Translations under genes and position numbers: made by a program | Shown: one piece after another, positions 54,601-64,000 of the stretch | Numbering within the stretch: position 1 is the first letter of the stretch | Layout: the number at the start of each line of letters is the position of its first letter | Notes under the pieces: generated by a model | Told to the model about the DNA's origin: nothing | The model's input: only the letters and a program-made list of their open reading frames with translations | Databases searched by the model: none | DNA from: Anas platyrhynchos | Taxonomy: Eukaryota; Chordata; Aves; Anseriformes; Anatidae | Reading direction: 5' to 3' | DNA length: 64,000 nt | NCBI RefSeq assembly: GCF_047663525.1 | Contig: NC_092594.1 | Span: forward strand, 39,622,001-39,686,000

Positions 54601-57600
54601 TATGCAACCTGTTTACATATTTAGGGGGTTATATTAATGTCTTATTCAGGTGCTTAACTTTAAACTAAGGAGTTAGCAAACAGACCTGTTCACCACGTCT
54701 GAAACCAACAAAAATGGAACATGAATTTCAGAAATCTACTTTTAAGACAAATACAGAATCATAGAATATAGCAGCATAGAATCACAGAATGGCTTGGGTT
54801 GGAAAGGATCTTAAAGATCATCTAACTCCAGCCTCCCCTGCCATAGGCAGGTATGCCTCCCACTATATTGGGTTGGCCAAGGCCTCGTCCAACCTGGCCT
54901 TGAATACCTCCAAGGATGGGGCATCCACAACTTCTCTTGGCAACCTGTGCCAGTGCCTCACTACCCTTACAGTGAAGAATTTCCTCCAAATGTCTAATCT
55001 ATATCTATTCTCTTTTAGTTTAAGACCATTCCCCCTTGTCCGATCATTATCTACCCAAGTAAAGAGTTCTTCTCCACCCTCTTCCTAAGATCCCTTTAAG
55101 TACTGAACGGTCACAAAAAGGTGTGCCTGGACCCTTCACTTCTCCATGCTGAACACACCCAGCTCTCTCAGTCTTTCTACATAGAAGAGGTGCTCCAGCC
55201 CTCTGATCATCTTCGTGGCCCTAATATGCTTCAGTTTCATTAAGGAAAACCTGCTCAGCTTAAAAAAATATATATATATTATTCATTTGAAAACTAGAGG
55301 CCAAATCTACATCTTGGTAAATTACCACATTTGAATTAAAATGAGCAAAGGACAATGAAATAGAAGCCTCGCAAATTTGAGAACACCTATCAAAAAAATC
55401 TGTATTTCTGTGTCTCCCTCCCTCACCCTGTAAACTATTAATACCTCCCTGTCTCATGAGACAGTTTAGAAGAAAAAATAGTTTATATCTGTAAATTGCT
55501 TTGAACAAAGAAGTGTTAACCTGAAGAACTATTTGCAGATTTAACATGAGGAAACATTATTTAAAATAAGCATGTTTTCTACTAGCATTGCATCTAATAG
55601 GAATTAAGAAATGCAATTAGTATAACATTTATTATAAATAATAAATAAATAAATAAAAGTAAATATTAGTTACACTTACCTCTGGGTCACAAGTCATGTT
55701 TGCATACTTGCACAGTGTTTGATTAGCCATTACTTTATACACAGGTTCTCCTGATGTAGCTAAAAAACTTAATTAAATGTTTTAAGGAGGAATCACACAA
55801 CTGTAGGCTTTGAGCAACTTAAGACTCTGAAGTGGGGAACCACTAGCTCTAAAGAATATGTGCAGATAACAGAAAAATTGCTTTTGCTGTGCAGATATGT
55901 ACATGAAGGGCTGAAAGGTATGATGCAATATTCTGATTACTCAGAGAACTAAGGCAAACTCCAATCCTGAACTATGATAATTCCTGGCCAGAATGGGCAA
56001 GGAGAATAACCTTGAAGGTTGTGTTAGTCTCTCTTGCACACCTACTTATGGTAAGGCAGATTATACAGTGTGTATTTGATGGTTCATACTTTGGTGGAAG
56101 TAGACACAGAGCAGAAGAATAAATTAACATTGTCCTGAACAGCAAAATCTGGCATTCTTAGCACGTGAAAGAAGAAAAAAAATGTTTTAAAAAAGCAATT
56201 TTCTCCCTCTCTGATTTCTTGCCAAACCCTTGCTGTTCCAGGAACAAACAGTTATTGCTGTTCTGCAGTTTAGAGAGGACTAAATGCATGATATATTCTC
56301 ATTCCTTTCCTATACTTTTCTGAACAAAAAACACCAGCAGCCTCCCCAGCTAAGAGACCATTAACATTGGGCCTGTAGAGCATGCAGCACATTAATGGCC
56401 ATATTTCCTCTTTGCTGAGGGCTTTTTTTCACCTTTTTTTCACCTGTAATACACTACATACACCTTATGTAGTGTACTAAGGCCTTGCATGATCCTCTAT
56501 GACTTGGCAAGAATTTTAGTCCAGTTCTTTTTAATGAAATTAAGTCTACTGTCTGATTTGTACATCAATCCCAAATTTGCAGTGAGGAACAATCCTGCAT
56601 CAGTGGAGCAAGTGCTAAGTGACCAAATAGCCCTATTGACATGGGTTTGGTTAAGGTGATATCACAGAGAATGATTTTTTTCTTGCAGAGCAGAAGACTG
56701 TTCTCCAGAGATGTATACAGACAGAAGGATACACAGCTGTCACAGCCCAGTAGGAAATGCAAATTGCAATGAGTATGAAGGTGACAATTGGGTAGAACAA
56801 TGTAGACATTATATAGCCAATAGCCCTATGAAAGAAAGAAAACGTCACGTAAGCTATAACAAGATAAGCAAAAAAAAGCTTTTTATCAGCTTCTAACATC
56901 ATCCTTTTTACTTTGAGCTACTTGTTGATAATGGTAGCATAATCTAGTGCTGGGATCTCAAAACACTGCAGGTACTGCCTTCATATATCTTCACTTCAAT
57001 ATTTCTACCACTCTATTGGCAGCAGTACAGATGACTTCACTTATTTGCCATGTTTGAGCCTGTCTTCTACTTTCTCCTCCTCCATTACCGCTTCACAGAT
57101 CCTGCTCTTTCCTGGTCATAAACCCATTTCAATCACATCTCCTTGCTGACTGCTGCAGACATTATCCTTTATTTCCATGTCCCACTCTGATCAGATCCTA
57201 TGCTCTCCCTTCAGCCCCTACATAGCCTGAAATTACCCCTTACTGCTTCGTATTTCGGGATATTGGTCCCATTGTTCCTTTCCTGTCTTAAGTATTATTT
57301 AGTCTGGGTAAAGGCACTGAACTTCTCTTCAGAATTCCAGGACATTCCGACACCTTCCCATGACTGTGACTTTCCTCATGCTGAGTTTACGTGGTAAGGG
57401 CTTGGTAGCAGGAGGGCTGCAGGCATGGCCTCTGTGAGAAGAGTCCAGAAGCTGCCCGATGTTATGCACCAAAAGGGACCTGCCGCTGACCAGAGTTGAG
57501 CCAATAAGCAACATTGATTGCACCTCTGTGAGAGCATATTTAAGAAAGGAAAAAACTGCTGAGCAACAGCAGCTGGGAAAGCAAGGAGTGAGCAACAGCC

Positions 57601-60600
57601 CTGCAGACACCAAGGTCAGTGAAGAAGGAGAGGAAGGAAGAGCTCCAGGCACCTGAGCAGAAGTTCCCCTGTGGCCTGTGGAGAGGCCCTTGGTGGAGCA
57701 AGCTGTTCACCTGCAGCCCATGGGTCTCACATGGAGCAGATCTCCACGCAGCAGTCCGTGGAGGAGCCCATGGCGGAGCAGGTGGATGTGGCCTTAAGAA
57801 GGTTGCAGCCCATGGAGAGCCCCTGCAGGAGCAGGCTCTGGGCTGGAGCTGCAGCCTGTGCAGAGGAGCCCATGTATGAGCCCATACTCTGACAGGAGCT
57901 GCCACCCATGTTGAAACAGTTAGTTCTTGATGGATGAACCCTGTGGTACAGACCCATACTGGCGCAGTTCTTGAAGAGCTGCTATCTGTGAAAAGCCATG
58001 CAGGATCAGTTTGGGAAGGATGGCATCCCATGGGAGGGACCCTATGCTGGAGCTGGGGCAGAGAGTGACTGTGAAGGAGTGGCAGAGATGAAGCATTAGG
58101 GATTGACTGCAGTCCCTGTTCCCCTGTGTTGTTCAGGGGAAAGAGGTAGAAGAAGGTGGATGGAGGAGAAGGTGTTTTTAGTTTGCTTTTAGTTTCTTAC
58201 TGTTCTAGTCCAGTAGTGATAGGCAAAAAATTATATTAATCTCCCTATGCTGAATCTTTTTCCTTTGAAAATAATTGGTGAGTGATCTCCCTGTCCTTAT
58301 CTCAACAATTGAGCCCTTCCCATCACATTTTCTCCCCTTTTTTCTTTGAGGAGAGGGAGTGAGGAAGTGGATGTGGTGGAGTTTAACAGCGTGACCAGCA
58401 GGGCTAGGGAGGTGATCGTCCCCCTGTACTCGGCTCTGGTGAGGCCGCACCTCGAGTACTGTGTTCAGTTTTGGGCCCCTCGCTACAAGAAGGACATCGA
58501 GGTGCTTGAGCGGGTCCAAAGAAGGGCGACGAAGCTGGTGAGGGGTCTGGAGAACAAGTCCTACGAGGAGCGGCTGAGGGAGCTGGGCTTGTTCAGCCTG
58601 GAGAAAAGGAGGCTCAGGGGTGACCTTATCGCTCTCTACAGGGACCTTAAAGGAGGCTGTAGCGAGGTGGGGGTTGGCCTGTTCTCCCATGTGCCTGGTG
58701 ACAGGACGAGGGGGAATGGGCTAAAGTTGCGCCAGGGGAGTTTTAGGTTAGATGTTAGGGAGAACTTCTTTACTGAAAGGGTTGTTAGGCACTGGAACAG
58801 GCTGCCCAGGGAAGTGGTGGAGTCACCATCCCTGGAAGTCTTTAAAAGATGTTTAGATGTAGAGCTTAGGGATATGGTTTAGTGGGGACTGTTAGTGTTA
58901 GGTCAGAGGTTGGACTCGATGATCTTGAGGTCTCTTCCAACCTAGAAATTCTGTGATTTTCTGTGAGTTCAGCTGCTCAGCAGGGTAAAAACACCATTCT
59001 TGTATGTGCCATAAATGAGTGGTGCTGGTGTTTGGCTGTTGGAAATCAGAAAGAATAATAAGCCTTGCAGTGTTTACAGCTTAAGGAACCCCTTTGTACA
59101 TCGTCTGATGTCAGACGATGTACAAAGGTAGACTGAGTCATCGTCAGTCTACTAGTACTTTTTGTGGCTAGAATGTAAATAGTGAGCAGGAACTTAAGCA
59201 TACTAATTGCTACTCCACCAGGGACTGTTCCTCTGGGTACCATGGTGTCTCACAGGCTAATACCTTTACCTTGGTATCTCACTGGATGTGATGGTGGAGT
59301 GCATGTTTTTTGTTCACTGAAGCTTACAGGTTGGTTCCCTTTACACTCATGTACCTCTTCCCACTTGTCTAAGTTTTCTTTCCAGTGACCCCATAAGCTT
59401 ATAACAAGCTTTTTCATCTCTTACTATTGCTCACGGTTTTTCCTCTTATAACTTGTGGTACTTCTGATGCCATTTGCTTTATAAGAGGCAGTTTCCAAAA
59501 TACAAAAGGAGACAAACTTACTCAGCTTCTGCTGCTAAACTAGTAAGTAAATGCAGGGGGTGAGTGAACGTGGGGAATACAAGGGAACTGTCACATGCAA
59601 TCAAGATGTTAAGATCCTGAACATGTCAAATTCCATCCTAGTCTATGCATGTAAAAGTACATTAAGAGTCACAAAGGAAGACATAGCTTTTATGCTTTCT
59701 GAGAAATAATCACAACATATTAGCAGTGTTCAGCATTTAATAGGCCTGTTTGTTGCTACTAAAACCACAGGCTGTTACTTCAGCAAACTGACTGTTAATT
59801 GTTTCTAACTTTGGATTTCAAGTCAATTATTTGTATTATAATTGCAACATTTTTAAAAGAATAGTTAAACAGTATTGAGAAACATAATTTGATTTCCAGT
59901 CATTAGCAACTTATTTTTCGTCTTCCTGAATACAGAGCATGGTTTCTTAGGCTTACAGTAATTAAATAGTTTTTCTTAGAATCACAGAATATCCTGAGTT
60001 GAAGAGACCCACAAGGATCATTGAGTCCAACTCCTGGCTCCATACAGTAACACCCAAAAATCAGACCCTGTGTCTGAGAGCATTGTCCAAACACTTCTTG
60101 AACTCCACCAGGCTCACTGCCATGACCAAGGGGTCCTTGGGGAGCCGGTTCCAGTGCCTAACCGCCCTCTCAGTGAAGAATCTTTTCCTAACACCTACCC
60201 TGACCCTCCCCTGTCCAAGCTCCACGCTGTTCCCTCAGGTCCTGTCACCATCCCCAGTGAGCAGAGCTCAGTGCCCGTCTTTCCACTCCCCTCATGGGGG
60301 AACAGCAGGTCACGAGGCCTCTGCTCAGCCTGCTCTGCTCTGGGATGAACACACCAGGGGCCTCAGCTGCTCTTCACACCTTGCCCCCTAGACCCTTCAC
60401 CATCTTTGTAGCCCTCCTTGGGATGTTCTCTCATAATGTCTTATGTCCTTCTTAAATTGTGGTGCACAAAACTGTATACAGTATTCAAGGTGAGGGCTGC
60501 ACCAATGCTGAGTAGAGCAGGACAAGCACTCCCCTTAACCAGCTAGCTCAACTGTGCATAATGCAGTCCAGGATACACTCGACTCTTTTGGATGCCAGTG

Positions 60601-62435
60601 TGCACTGCTGACTCATATTCAACTTGACATCAACCAGAACCCCCAGATCCCCTTCCTTGGGGCTGTTATCCAACCTCTTGTCCCTCAGTCTGTACATACA
60701 GCCAGGGTTGCCCCCTCTCAGGTGCAGAATCCAGCACTTGCTCTTGTTAAACTTCATACTGATGGTGATTGTTCAGCCCTCTAATTAGTCAAGATCCCTC
60801 TGTAAGGCCTGTTTCACCTCATCTGTATTCACGAGTATAAAAATATCATCTTCAAGTGACCGTTCTATGCTGCTGAAAAACTATAGAATGTTACTACTTC
60901 TCAGCAGGAAGTTTATAAAATTTCTGAAATCCTCCTACCTGTCAAGACTACAAACAAAAAATGTTGCAGGGTATTGAAAGTGTTCCCAGGTTTTAATGAA
61001 CAAGAATTAAAGTACATAGTTTAGTGCTGTCCAGTTTAACTGTTATGCCCTAATTGCATAGTAGCATAAGAAATCAATATCTGACTGCATACAGAAATTC
61101 ATTATTTGTTAATCCTGTCATAAAAATCCCAGATCCTGATTCCTGAAGACCACAGTGCCAATGGAGATGGCAGAAAACTGTAAGCAAGTGCACATAGATA
61201 AACTCAGAGTTAAGTCAATGTACTCTAACGACAGAGCTCTACTGCTAAGGAAGATGCTTTCAGTAGTTGCCAATCAGACCTTTGCCTATTTGAAATGAAA
61301 TTCAAGGGCCTGATCTTTCAAGTCCTTTTCCCTTTGTTACAAACAGTTTTAAAAATAACTAAGCATATCCCCAGGGAAATGGTCACAGTGCCAAGCCTGA
61401 TGGAGTTCAAAAAGAGTTTGGACAATGCTCTCAGACACATGATCTGAACTGATTTATTTATTTATGCATGTATTGATTTATTTATTTAGGGAGGTCCTTT
61501 GGGGACCCAGGAATTGGACTTGATGATCCTTGAGGGTCCCTCCCAACTCAATTCTATGATTGGCACTGTATAACATAGGAACTACTGCAAAGTCTGTAAT
61601 GATTTCAGGAAAAATAAAATGAAGGGGTCTCCTAAGCCTTCAGGTTAAAAATAAATAAATAAATAAATGCTCTGATTTCCTATTTGCTCAGAGCTGAAAA
61701 GAAGTATCTTGGACTGAGCTGTTTTGCAATGTCTGGTAATGGAAGTCTCCTTTTCCCTCTGCAGATTTATGCATGTCTGCACAGTGTGAAAGCCAGGATC
61801 TGGACTCAGTGATCCTTGTGGGTCCCTTCTAACTCAGGATATTCTGTGGTTCTCTGGTTCTATGGATTGGAGACAGAAGAAGACAGTCTTTTCTAAATAA
61901 AAATCACTGTAAAAAAAAAAAAAAGCACCAAAACTCCACCACCTGTATGTCATTTTGGAGACAGTCCAGTTACAGAGCGAAGTTGGCAGCAAGAGGTCCC
62001 CAGGCTCCTCCTATTATAATGTACTGCATTTAACATTTCAGCTGATACACCTGTTTGTACTCAGGATACATGGTACCACTCGCTGTATATGTGCTCTTAC
62101 GGCATGAAACTGAGAGCTAAGAAATGTCTTACTGCAAAACAGAAAGCTCTTACAAACACAACCTCTTTAAGAGAGAACCAGCATTCCATATACTGCCTAA
62201 TGTTCTCAACATACCCAGTGTTGCGCTTTTACTCTCAGCTTTCTGCTCTTTGTAGTGCAAGATGAAACTCAAGAAGAATATACCCTAGAGATCGTTTAAT
62301 AAAGTTAAAAGTATTTTAAGATCAGACAAACATACCTACTACCTTCCTTCAACAGTGCAATAGCAATCCGAATCCTATTCCTTAGGAAGATCAGCATCAG
62401 TATTATTATGACCTCAACAACACAAAGTATTATCA
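42495..62435 (-). CDS. SLC44A5: Choline transporter-like protein 5, C-terminal 11 exons (partial)
   Basis: SLC44/CTL family multi-pass plasma-membrane protein, linked to choline and related solute transport; the substrate of member 5 is less well established. Minus-strand exons in transcript order: 62435-62336, 56825-56733, 55767-55680, 54461-54199, 51391-51297, 50898-50795, 49503-49430, 47518-47448, 45772-45684, 45031-44947, 42607-42495. All borders are GT-AG, and phases match to give about 391 codons, the C-terminal half of a protein of about 700 residues. Family landmarks include [55 protein letters not shown] and [10 protein letters not shown]. About six hydrophobic segments are visible. 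Four N-glycosylation sequons (NQT, NMT, NTT, NVT) cluster in one loop. The 5' exons lie beyond the right edge. Order and orientation beside LHX8 match the vertebrate locus. Confidence 0.95.
42665..42689 (-). repeat. CA/GA compound microsatellite near terminal-exon acceptor
   Basis: On the + strand, four to five CA units followed by about seven GA units. In the SLC44A5 transcript this reads (CU)n then (GU)n, about 60-80 nt upstream of the terminal exon. Confidence 0.9.
43170..43338 (-). mobile_element. CR1 LINE 3'-end fragment, antisense
   Basis: Typical antisense CR1 text ('gatcatctagttccaacccc', 'ggatcaggttgcccagag') breaks off at 'gcaacctgtttcag', where the LTR-like repeat begins. Lies in the last SLC44A5 intron. 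Confidence 0.85.
43338..44010 (+). mobile_element. Avian LTR-type dispersed repeat, partial
   Basis: Shares its order of motifs with the copy at 57385-58390: repeated 'gcagcccatgg' and 'tggagcag' units, 'cagttcttgaagagctgct', 'tcccatgggaggga', 'ggtagaag' and 'tgagtgatctccctgtcctt'. The left part is missing. I interpret it as ERV LTR-like; no viral protein frame is present. Confidence 0.7.
44947..45031 (-). CDS. SLC44A5: SLC44A5 exon ([17 protein letters not shown])
   Basis: 85 nt after a long poly-T tract and TGTAG. It encodes [19 protein letters not shown] and CVDTLFLCF, the last membrane helix, ending one base into a codon before GTAAGT. Confidence 0.93.
45684..45772 (-). CDS. SLC44A5: SLC44A5 exon (LNYYWVPLL)
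   Basis: 89 nt after a CTTTCAG acceptor. It encodes [16 protein letters not shown] and [13 protein letters not shown], ending in phase 0 before GTAAGA. Confidence 0.94.
46980..47228 (-). mobile_element. CR1 LINE 3'-end fragment, antisense
   Basis: Begins 'cacaggatcatagaatggtt' and runs to about 'tctaatcctacgctcttc'. Short 5'-truncated copy in a SLC44A5 intron. Confidence 0.93.
47448..47518 (-). CDS. SLC44A5: SLC44A5 exon ([16 protein letters not shown])
   Basis: 71 nt after a CTGAACAG acceptor. It encodes [19 protein letters not shown] and AGGV, ending one base into a glycine codon before GTAAGC. The hydrophobic run continues in the next exon. Confidence 0.94.
47795..47906 (+). repeat. (AAAAAT)n hexanucleotide microsatellite, about 18 copies
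   Basis: Almost perfect 6-bp repeat over about 110 bp in a SLC44A5 intron. Because the unit is six bases, it gives spurious open frames of alternating Lys/Ile (+) and Tyr/Phe (-). Likely polymorphic. Confidence 0.97.
49430..49503 (-). CDS. SLC44A5: SLC44A5 exon (IAIYGKNFC)
   Basis: 74 nt after a TTTTGCAG acceptor. It encodes [16 protein letters not shown] and FLLMRNVV, ending AG of a split arginine codon before GTAAGG. Phase and peptide match human SLC44A5. Confidence 0.94.
50795..50898 (-). CDS. SLC44A5: SLC44A5 exon (Cys-rich CCLKCCFWC)
   Basis: 104 nt after a CTTTTTTCAG acceptor. It encodes [19 protein letters not shown] and [15 protein letters not shown] before GTATGT. The cysteine cluster is a family feature in this loop. 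Confidence 0.94.
51297..51391 (-). CDS. SLC44A5: SLC44A5 exon (YHTGSLAFG)
   Basis: 95 nt between TGTTTCAG and GTAAGA. It encodes [17 protein letters not shown] and [14 protein letters not shown], a membrane helix running into a basic cytoplasmic segment. The G at the end begins the next codon. Confidence 0.93.
51546..51655 (-). mobile_element. Short CR1 3' fragment, antisense
   Basis: 'cacaaaatcacggaattgta' followed by 'ggaagggacctccagagatc' and 'aggtccaactcc' marks the CR1 3' end. Decays after about 110 bp. Confidence 0.8.
51985..52570 (-). mobile_element. CR1 LINE fragment, antisense
   Basis: Runs from 'atcatggaatcattaaggtt' to 'gcagagtacagggggatgat', the CR1 3' UTR and ORF2 end in antisense. 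Several frameshifts. It sits in a SLC44A5 intron just before ERV-like DNA. Confidence 0.93.
52605..53265 (+). mobile_element. ERV-like LTR (degenerate)
   Basis: Resembles an avian endogenous-retrovirus LTR as I remember that class: a region rich in 'gggatatttagaggagga' type text, 'ggataaaatgttgcatgtaa' (possible TATA region), 'ccttattaaattgcatttct' (possible poly(A) region), then 'tgtgtggatgtgtgtgggga'. No gag, pol or env frame is present. The class is inferred; no database search was done. Confidence 0.6.
53266..54060 (+). mobile_element. ERV-like leader with tandem units of about 112 bp
   Basis: Downstream of the LTR-like segment. Phrases such as 'gagagacca..gtctg..gtta' and 'tgtgtctgtctctaagag' recur at a spacing of about 111-113 bp (for example 53342, 53453 and about 53566), so roughly three diverged tandem units. 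No coding frame. Confidence 0.5.
54199..54461 (-). CDS. SLC44A5: SLC44A5 largest exon in window (GQCTLAGAF)
   Basis: 263 nt after a CCATACAG acceptor. It encodes [16 protein letters not shown], with two more sequons, then [14 protein letters not shown], the helix [16 protein letters not shown] and [10 protein letters not shown], ending FGRAI plus a split arginine. Closely follows human SLC44A5. Confidence 0.95.
54752..55228 (-). mobile_element. CR1 LINE fragment, antisense
   Basis: Double 3' end signature ('agaatcatagaatata', then 'agaatcacagaatggcttgg') followed by the usual antisense CR1 text to 'atcatcttcgtggccctaat'. In a SLC44A5 intron. Confidence 0.94.
55680..55767 (-). CDS. SLC44A5: SLC44A5 exon (extracellular loop, [11 protein letters not shown])
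   Basis: 88 nt encoding [17 protein letters not shown] through MTCDPE, then GTAAGT. Two N-glycosylation sequons (NQT, NMT) and two cysteines suggest an extracellular loop. The in-frame acceptor is TTAATTAAG, which is weak. A competing TTTTTTAG eight bases inside would shift the frame. Confidence 0.85.
56733..56825 (-). CDS. SLC44A5: SLC44A5 exon ([12 protein letters not shown])
   Basis: 93 nt after a CATAG acceptor. It encodes [12 protein letters not shown] and the membrane helix [18 protein letters not shown], ending GT of a valine codon before GTATCC. Phases match the neighbouring exons on both sides. Confidence 0.92.
57385..58390 (+). mobile_element. Avian LTR-type dispersed repeat, long copy
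   Basis: Most complete of the LTR-like copies. It contains a CCAAT-like 'gccaataagc' at about 57490, a TATA-like 'gcatatttaag' at about 57536, internal repeats of 'gcagcccatgg' and 'tggagcag', and the 3' part 'tgagtgatctccctgtccttatctcaac'. It is interrupted by CR1 at 58391. No retroviral proteins. Read as a solo-LTR-like element. Confidence 0.7.
58391..58965 (+). mobile_element. Young CR1 LINE 3' end, sense, frame intact
   Basis: An uninterrupted frame through 58880-58882 (TAG stop before 58890) encodes the CR1 ORF2 C-terminus ([19 protein letters not shown]... ELRDMV) and is followed by the CR1 3' UTR and octamer-like end. In the first 119 bases it differs from the 29.6 kb copy at one position. 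Truncated at the 5' side, hence not autonomous. It appears inserted inside the LTR-like repeat. Confidence 0.95.
59091..59152. repeat. Two tandem perfect hairpins
   Basis: First: 18-bp perfect arms (59091-59108 and 59111-59128) around a 2-base spacer. Second: 9-bp perfect arms (59128-59136 and 59144-59152) around GTCATCG. They abut, sharing one base, within a SLC44A5 intron. Could be a MITE remnant, a hairpin RNA or a replication-slippage palindrome. Confidence 0.9.
59975..60830 (-). mobile_element. CR1 LINE fragment, antisense, about 850 bp
   Basis: Starts 'agaatcacagaatatcctga' and extends beyond the ORF2 end into upstream reverse-transcriptase DNA ('aacccccagatccccttcct', 'aggtgcagaatccagcactt'). 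The - strand frame near 60757-60548 reads [11 protein letters not shown], a decayed CR1 RT segment. Confidence 0.93.
61370..61555 (+). mobile_element. CR1 LINE 3' fragment, sense, with ATTT expansion
   Basis: 'ccagggaaatggtcacagtg' through 'ggacttgatgatccttgagg' is CR1 3' end text in sense. A TTTATTTATTTA stretch interrupts it at about 61452-61488. Confidence 0.85.
61785..61865 (+). mobile_element. CR1 3'-terminal scrap, sense
   Basis: 'ggactcagtgatccttgtgg' followed by 'tattctgtggttctctggtt' is the last about 80 bp of a CR1 element. Confidence 0.75.
62336..62435 (-). CDS. SLC44A5: SLC44A5 exon (TM segment, [11 protein letters not shown])
   Basis: 100 nt after a TTTACAG acceptor. The first two bases finish a codon begun in an exon outside the window (methionine if the missing base is A). 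It encodes [17 protein letters not shown], a membrane helix, then [15 protein letters not shown], ending in AG of a split arginine codon before GTATG. Nearly identical to human SLC44A5. Confidence 0.93.
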
Positions 62436-64000
62436 CTGTAAATAAAGAAAAATAATAATTTATCAAGAATTGTAAATTGCTTTTTTTCCTGCCTTGCATT
62501 TTACGCTACTGCTCATGAACTCCACTAGATGCTCTGCTACAGCAGTTCTCCCTATCATTCACTGCAGCTGCAAATCTTCAATTCTATTTCACAATTTTGT
62601 AAGTGCCAGTGTAGGGCAATTCTACATGCAGGGAATTAAAATGTATAAGACCCTGACATCAGCATTTGTAATTTTAGATGAAAATGGAAGATAGCATTCT
62701 CAGGCAAAGATAAACATGCACTGTAATATGACCGTACCATTTGCCCTTAAATACAGCTTACCCATAACAAACCATATTTTTCATAAACAAGCATTTTCCA
62801 TGTTAATACTTGACTGCAGCTAATTTGTAGTGTCTAAATACAGTAAATAAAATAAAAAGGAGACGATGAGTTAACTCTCATGAAGAGTGTGTTTCTTTCA
62901 TGCTTTTTTTTTTTTTTTTATCTCCCTGAAAAATTTTATATCTCCCAGACAGAGATATACACAGATACTCTTAAAACATGATTACAAATATTATCAGCAT
63001 TCCTGGCCATCAGAACTGCAGGTGGCAAGTAACCACTGTGATGCTCAGAGCCACAGATTTTGTTCTGAACGAAGTTTTTATAACATGCACTTTAGCACCT
63101 ATTTTGATGAAGTTCCTCATGAAGGAAAACACAATGAGTTTTCTTTAAAGTTGGTCTCATTTCATTTCAATTAAGTTAGTGTGATTTCTCCCCTAGTGAA
63201 AAAATGAAACATGATGAGTTCTAGACTAGGACTGAGAGGACCTATATTTTCATCAAGGATATTTAACTGGTTTGCTGGGTGATTTTGGACAAATCATTTG
63301 GACAGTTCCTGAGTACCTCATTTTGTATGTCTGAAAGTGACACTGACCTCTAGATAAACTACACATTGGCTGCTAAGAATCAGGCAGCAGAAGAGACTGG
63401 AGACTTACAAGGAAAAAACATAATACAGTCCAAAGGCCCTCTAGAGATAGAATACTAAAAAGATTTGCCTCAACAGTACATAGGAAAATGCCTCACAAGC
63501 TCAATGATCCAACAAAAACACAAAGCAAAGAAAGGAGATTTAAGCAATATACGGTTCTATTAATTCAGATAACAGTTTTTATCTAGGCTATGTCCCATTC
63601 ACCATCCCAGTTACACTGTCCATGTGCCTTCTAATAGAGTTGTAACTGCAGTGCAATTAATATTTGCCACATATTTGTTCTCTCTTCTGCCCCTCCTTTC
63701 CTGGGGAGGAATGTGCACGCTTTCTTCTTCCAGTAGAATTTTATTTTAAAAAGAGATGTGTATGACCCTGTAAGAGAAGGCAATGAAGCACTCTTGAAAA
63801 TAAAGATGATGAAATTTGTGAAGGGTCGTTCCACAGTCTAAGTGCAGCCTCCAAAAAAAAGCAGTGATCTGATCATAAGGAGTTCCACAAAGATGTGCAT
63901 AGTTACTAATCTAATTTCTGTGTCTCTCCCAGAATCATTATTCACTGCCATCACCAGTGTGATTGCAGTATTTCCCTTTCCAAATACACTACTATCCTTT
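62436..64000 (-). other. SLC44A5: SLC44A5 intron sequence to window edge
   Basis: No upstream SLC44A5 exon (the expected peptide before IILC ends in an aromatic-rich QTWFTF-like segment) could be found in this stretch. AT-rich with a poly-T tract at 62905-62919. Short ORFs lack domains. Confidence 0.6.

Noticed and set aside
57540..58031. 163-codon - strand frame
   Set aside because: Reads the LTR-like repeat in antisense; repeated Cys/Ser/Pro segments come from its internal 'gcagcccatgg' units.
58346..58882. 178-codon frame as a host gene
   Set aside because: It is the C-terminal end of CR1 ORF2, a transposon fragment, with the CR1 3' UTR right behind it.
62887..63174. 95-codon frame as an upstream SLC44A5 exon
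   Set aside because: It is on the opposite strand from SLC44A5 and shows no CTL family motif.

Overview
The window is vertebrate nuclear DNA, almost certainly from a bird. Evidence: spliced genes with GT-AG introns, many CR1 LINE fragments ending in the avian-type 3' octamer repeat, ERV-type LTR pieces, and compact CpG-island promoters. The species cannot be fixed from the sequence. The LTR types look like those I associate with neoavian birds (low confidence). No prokaryotic feature, CRISPR array, rRNA or tRNA was found.

Two protein-coding genes lie tail to tail. LHX8 (LIM homeobox 8) is complete on the + strand: eight coding exons from 8696 to 20265 join in frame to a 347-residue protein with two LIM zinc-finger domains and one homeodomain. 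Its first two exons sit in a CpG island, and three more CpG islands lie in the 7 kb upstream. SLC44A5 (choline transporter-like protein 5) is on the - strand. Its last eleven coding exons (62435 down to 42495) join in frame into about 391 C-terminal codons; the 5' exons lie beyond the right edge. The order LHX8 then SLC44A5 matches the vertebrate locus at human 1p31.

Layout: 1-8.4 kb, LHX8 upstream region with CpG islands and a TAAT-centred hairpin; 8.4-20.8 kb, LHX8; 20.8-37.3 kb, intergenic DNA with four clear CR1 copies (one carrying reverse-transcriptase coding remnants), one doubtful older one, an LTR fragment and AT-rich DNA; 37.3-37.63 kb, an isolated CpG island; 37.64-42.49 kb, repeat-poor AT-rich DNA that may be a long SLC44A5 3' UTR; 42.5-62.4 kb, SLC44A5 exons with introns full of CR1, LTR/ERV-like DNA and a hexanucleotide microsatellite; 62.4-64 kb, SLC44A5 intron.

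The two genes are not known to act together: one is a developmental transcription factor, the other a membrane transporter-like protein. I found no convincing new biological system. The points most worth checking are the inverted repeat upstream of LHX8, the tandem perfect hairpins in a SLC44A5 intron, the orphan CpG island between the genes, an alternative LHX8 C-terminus by read-through of exon 7, and two features that could affect SLC44A5 splicing.
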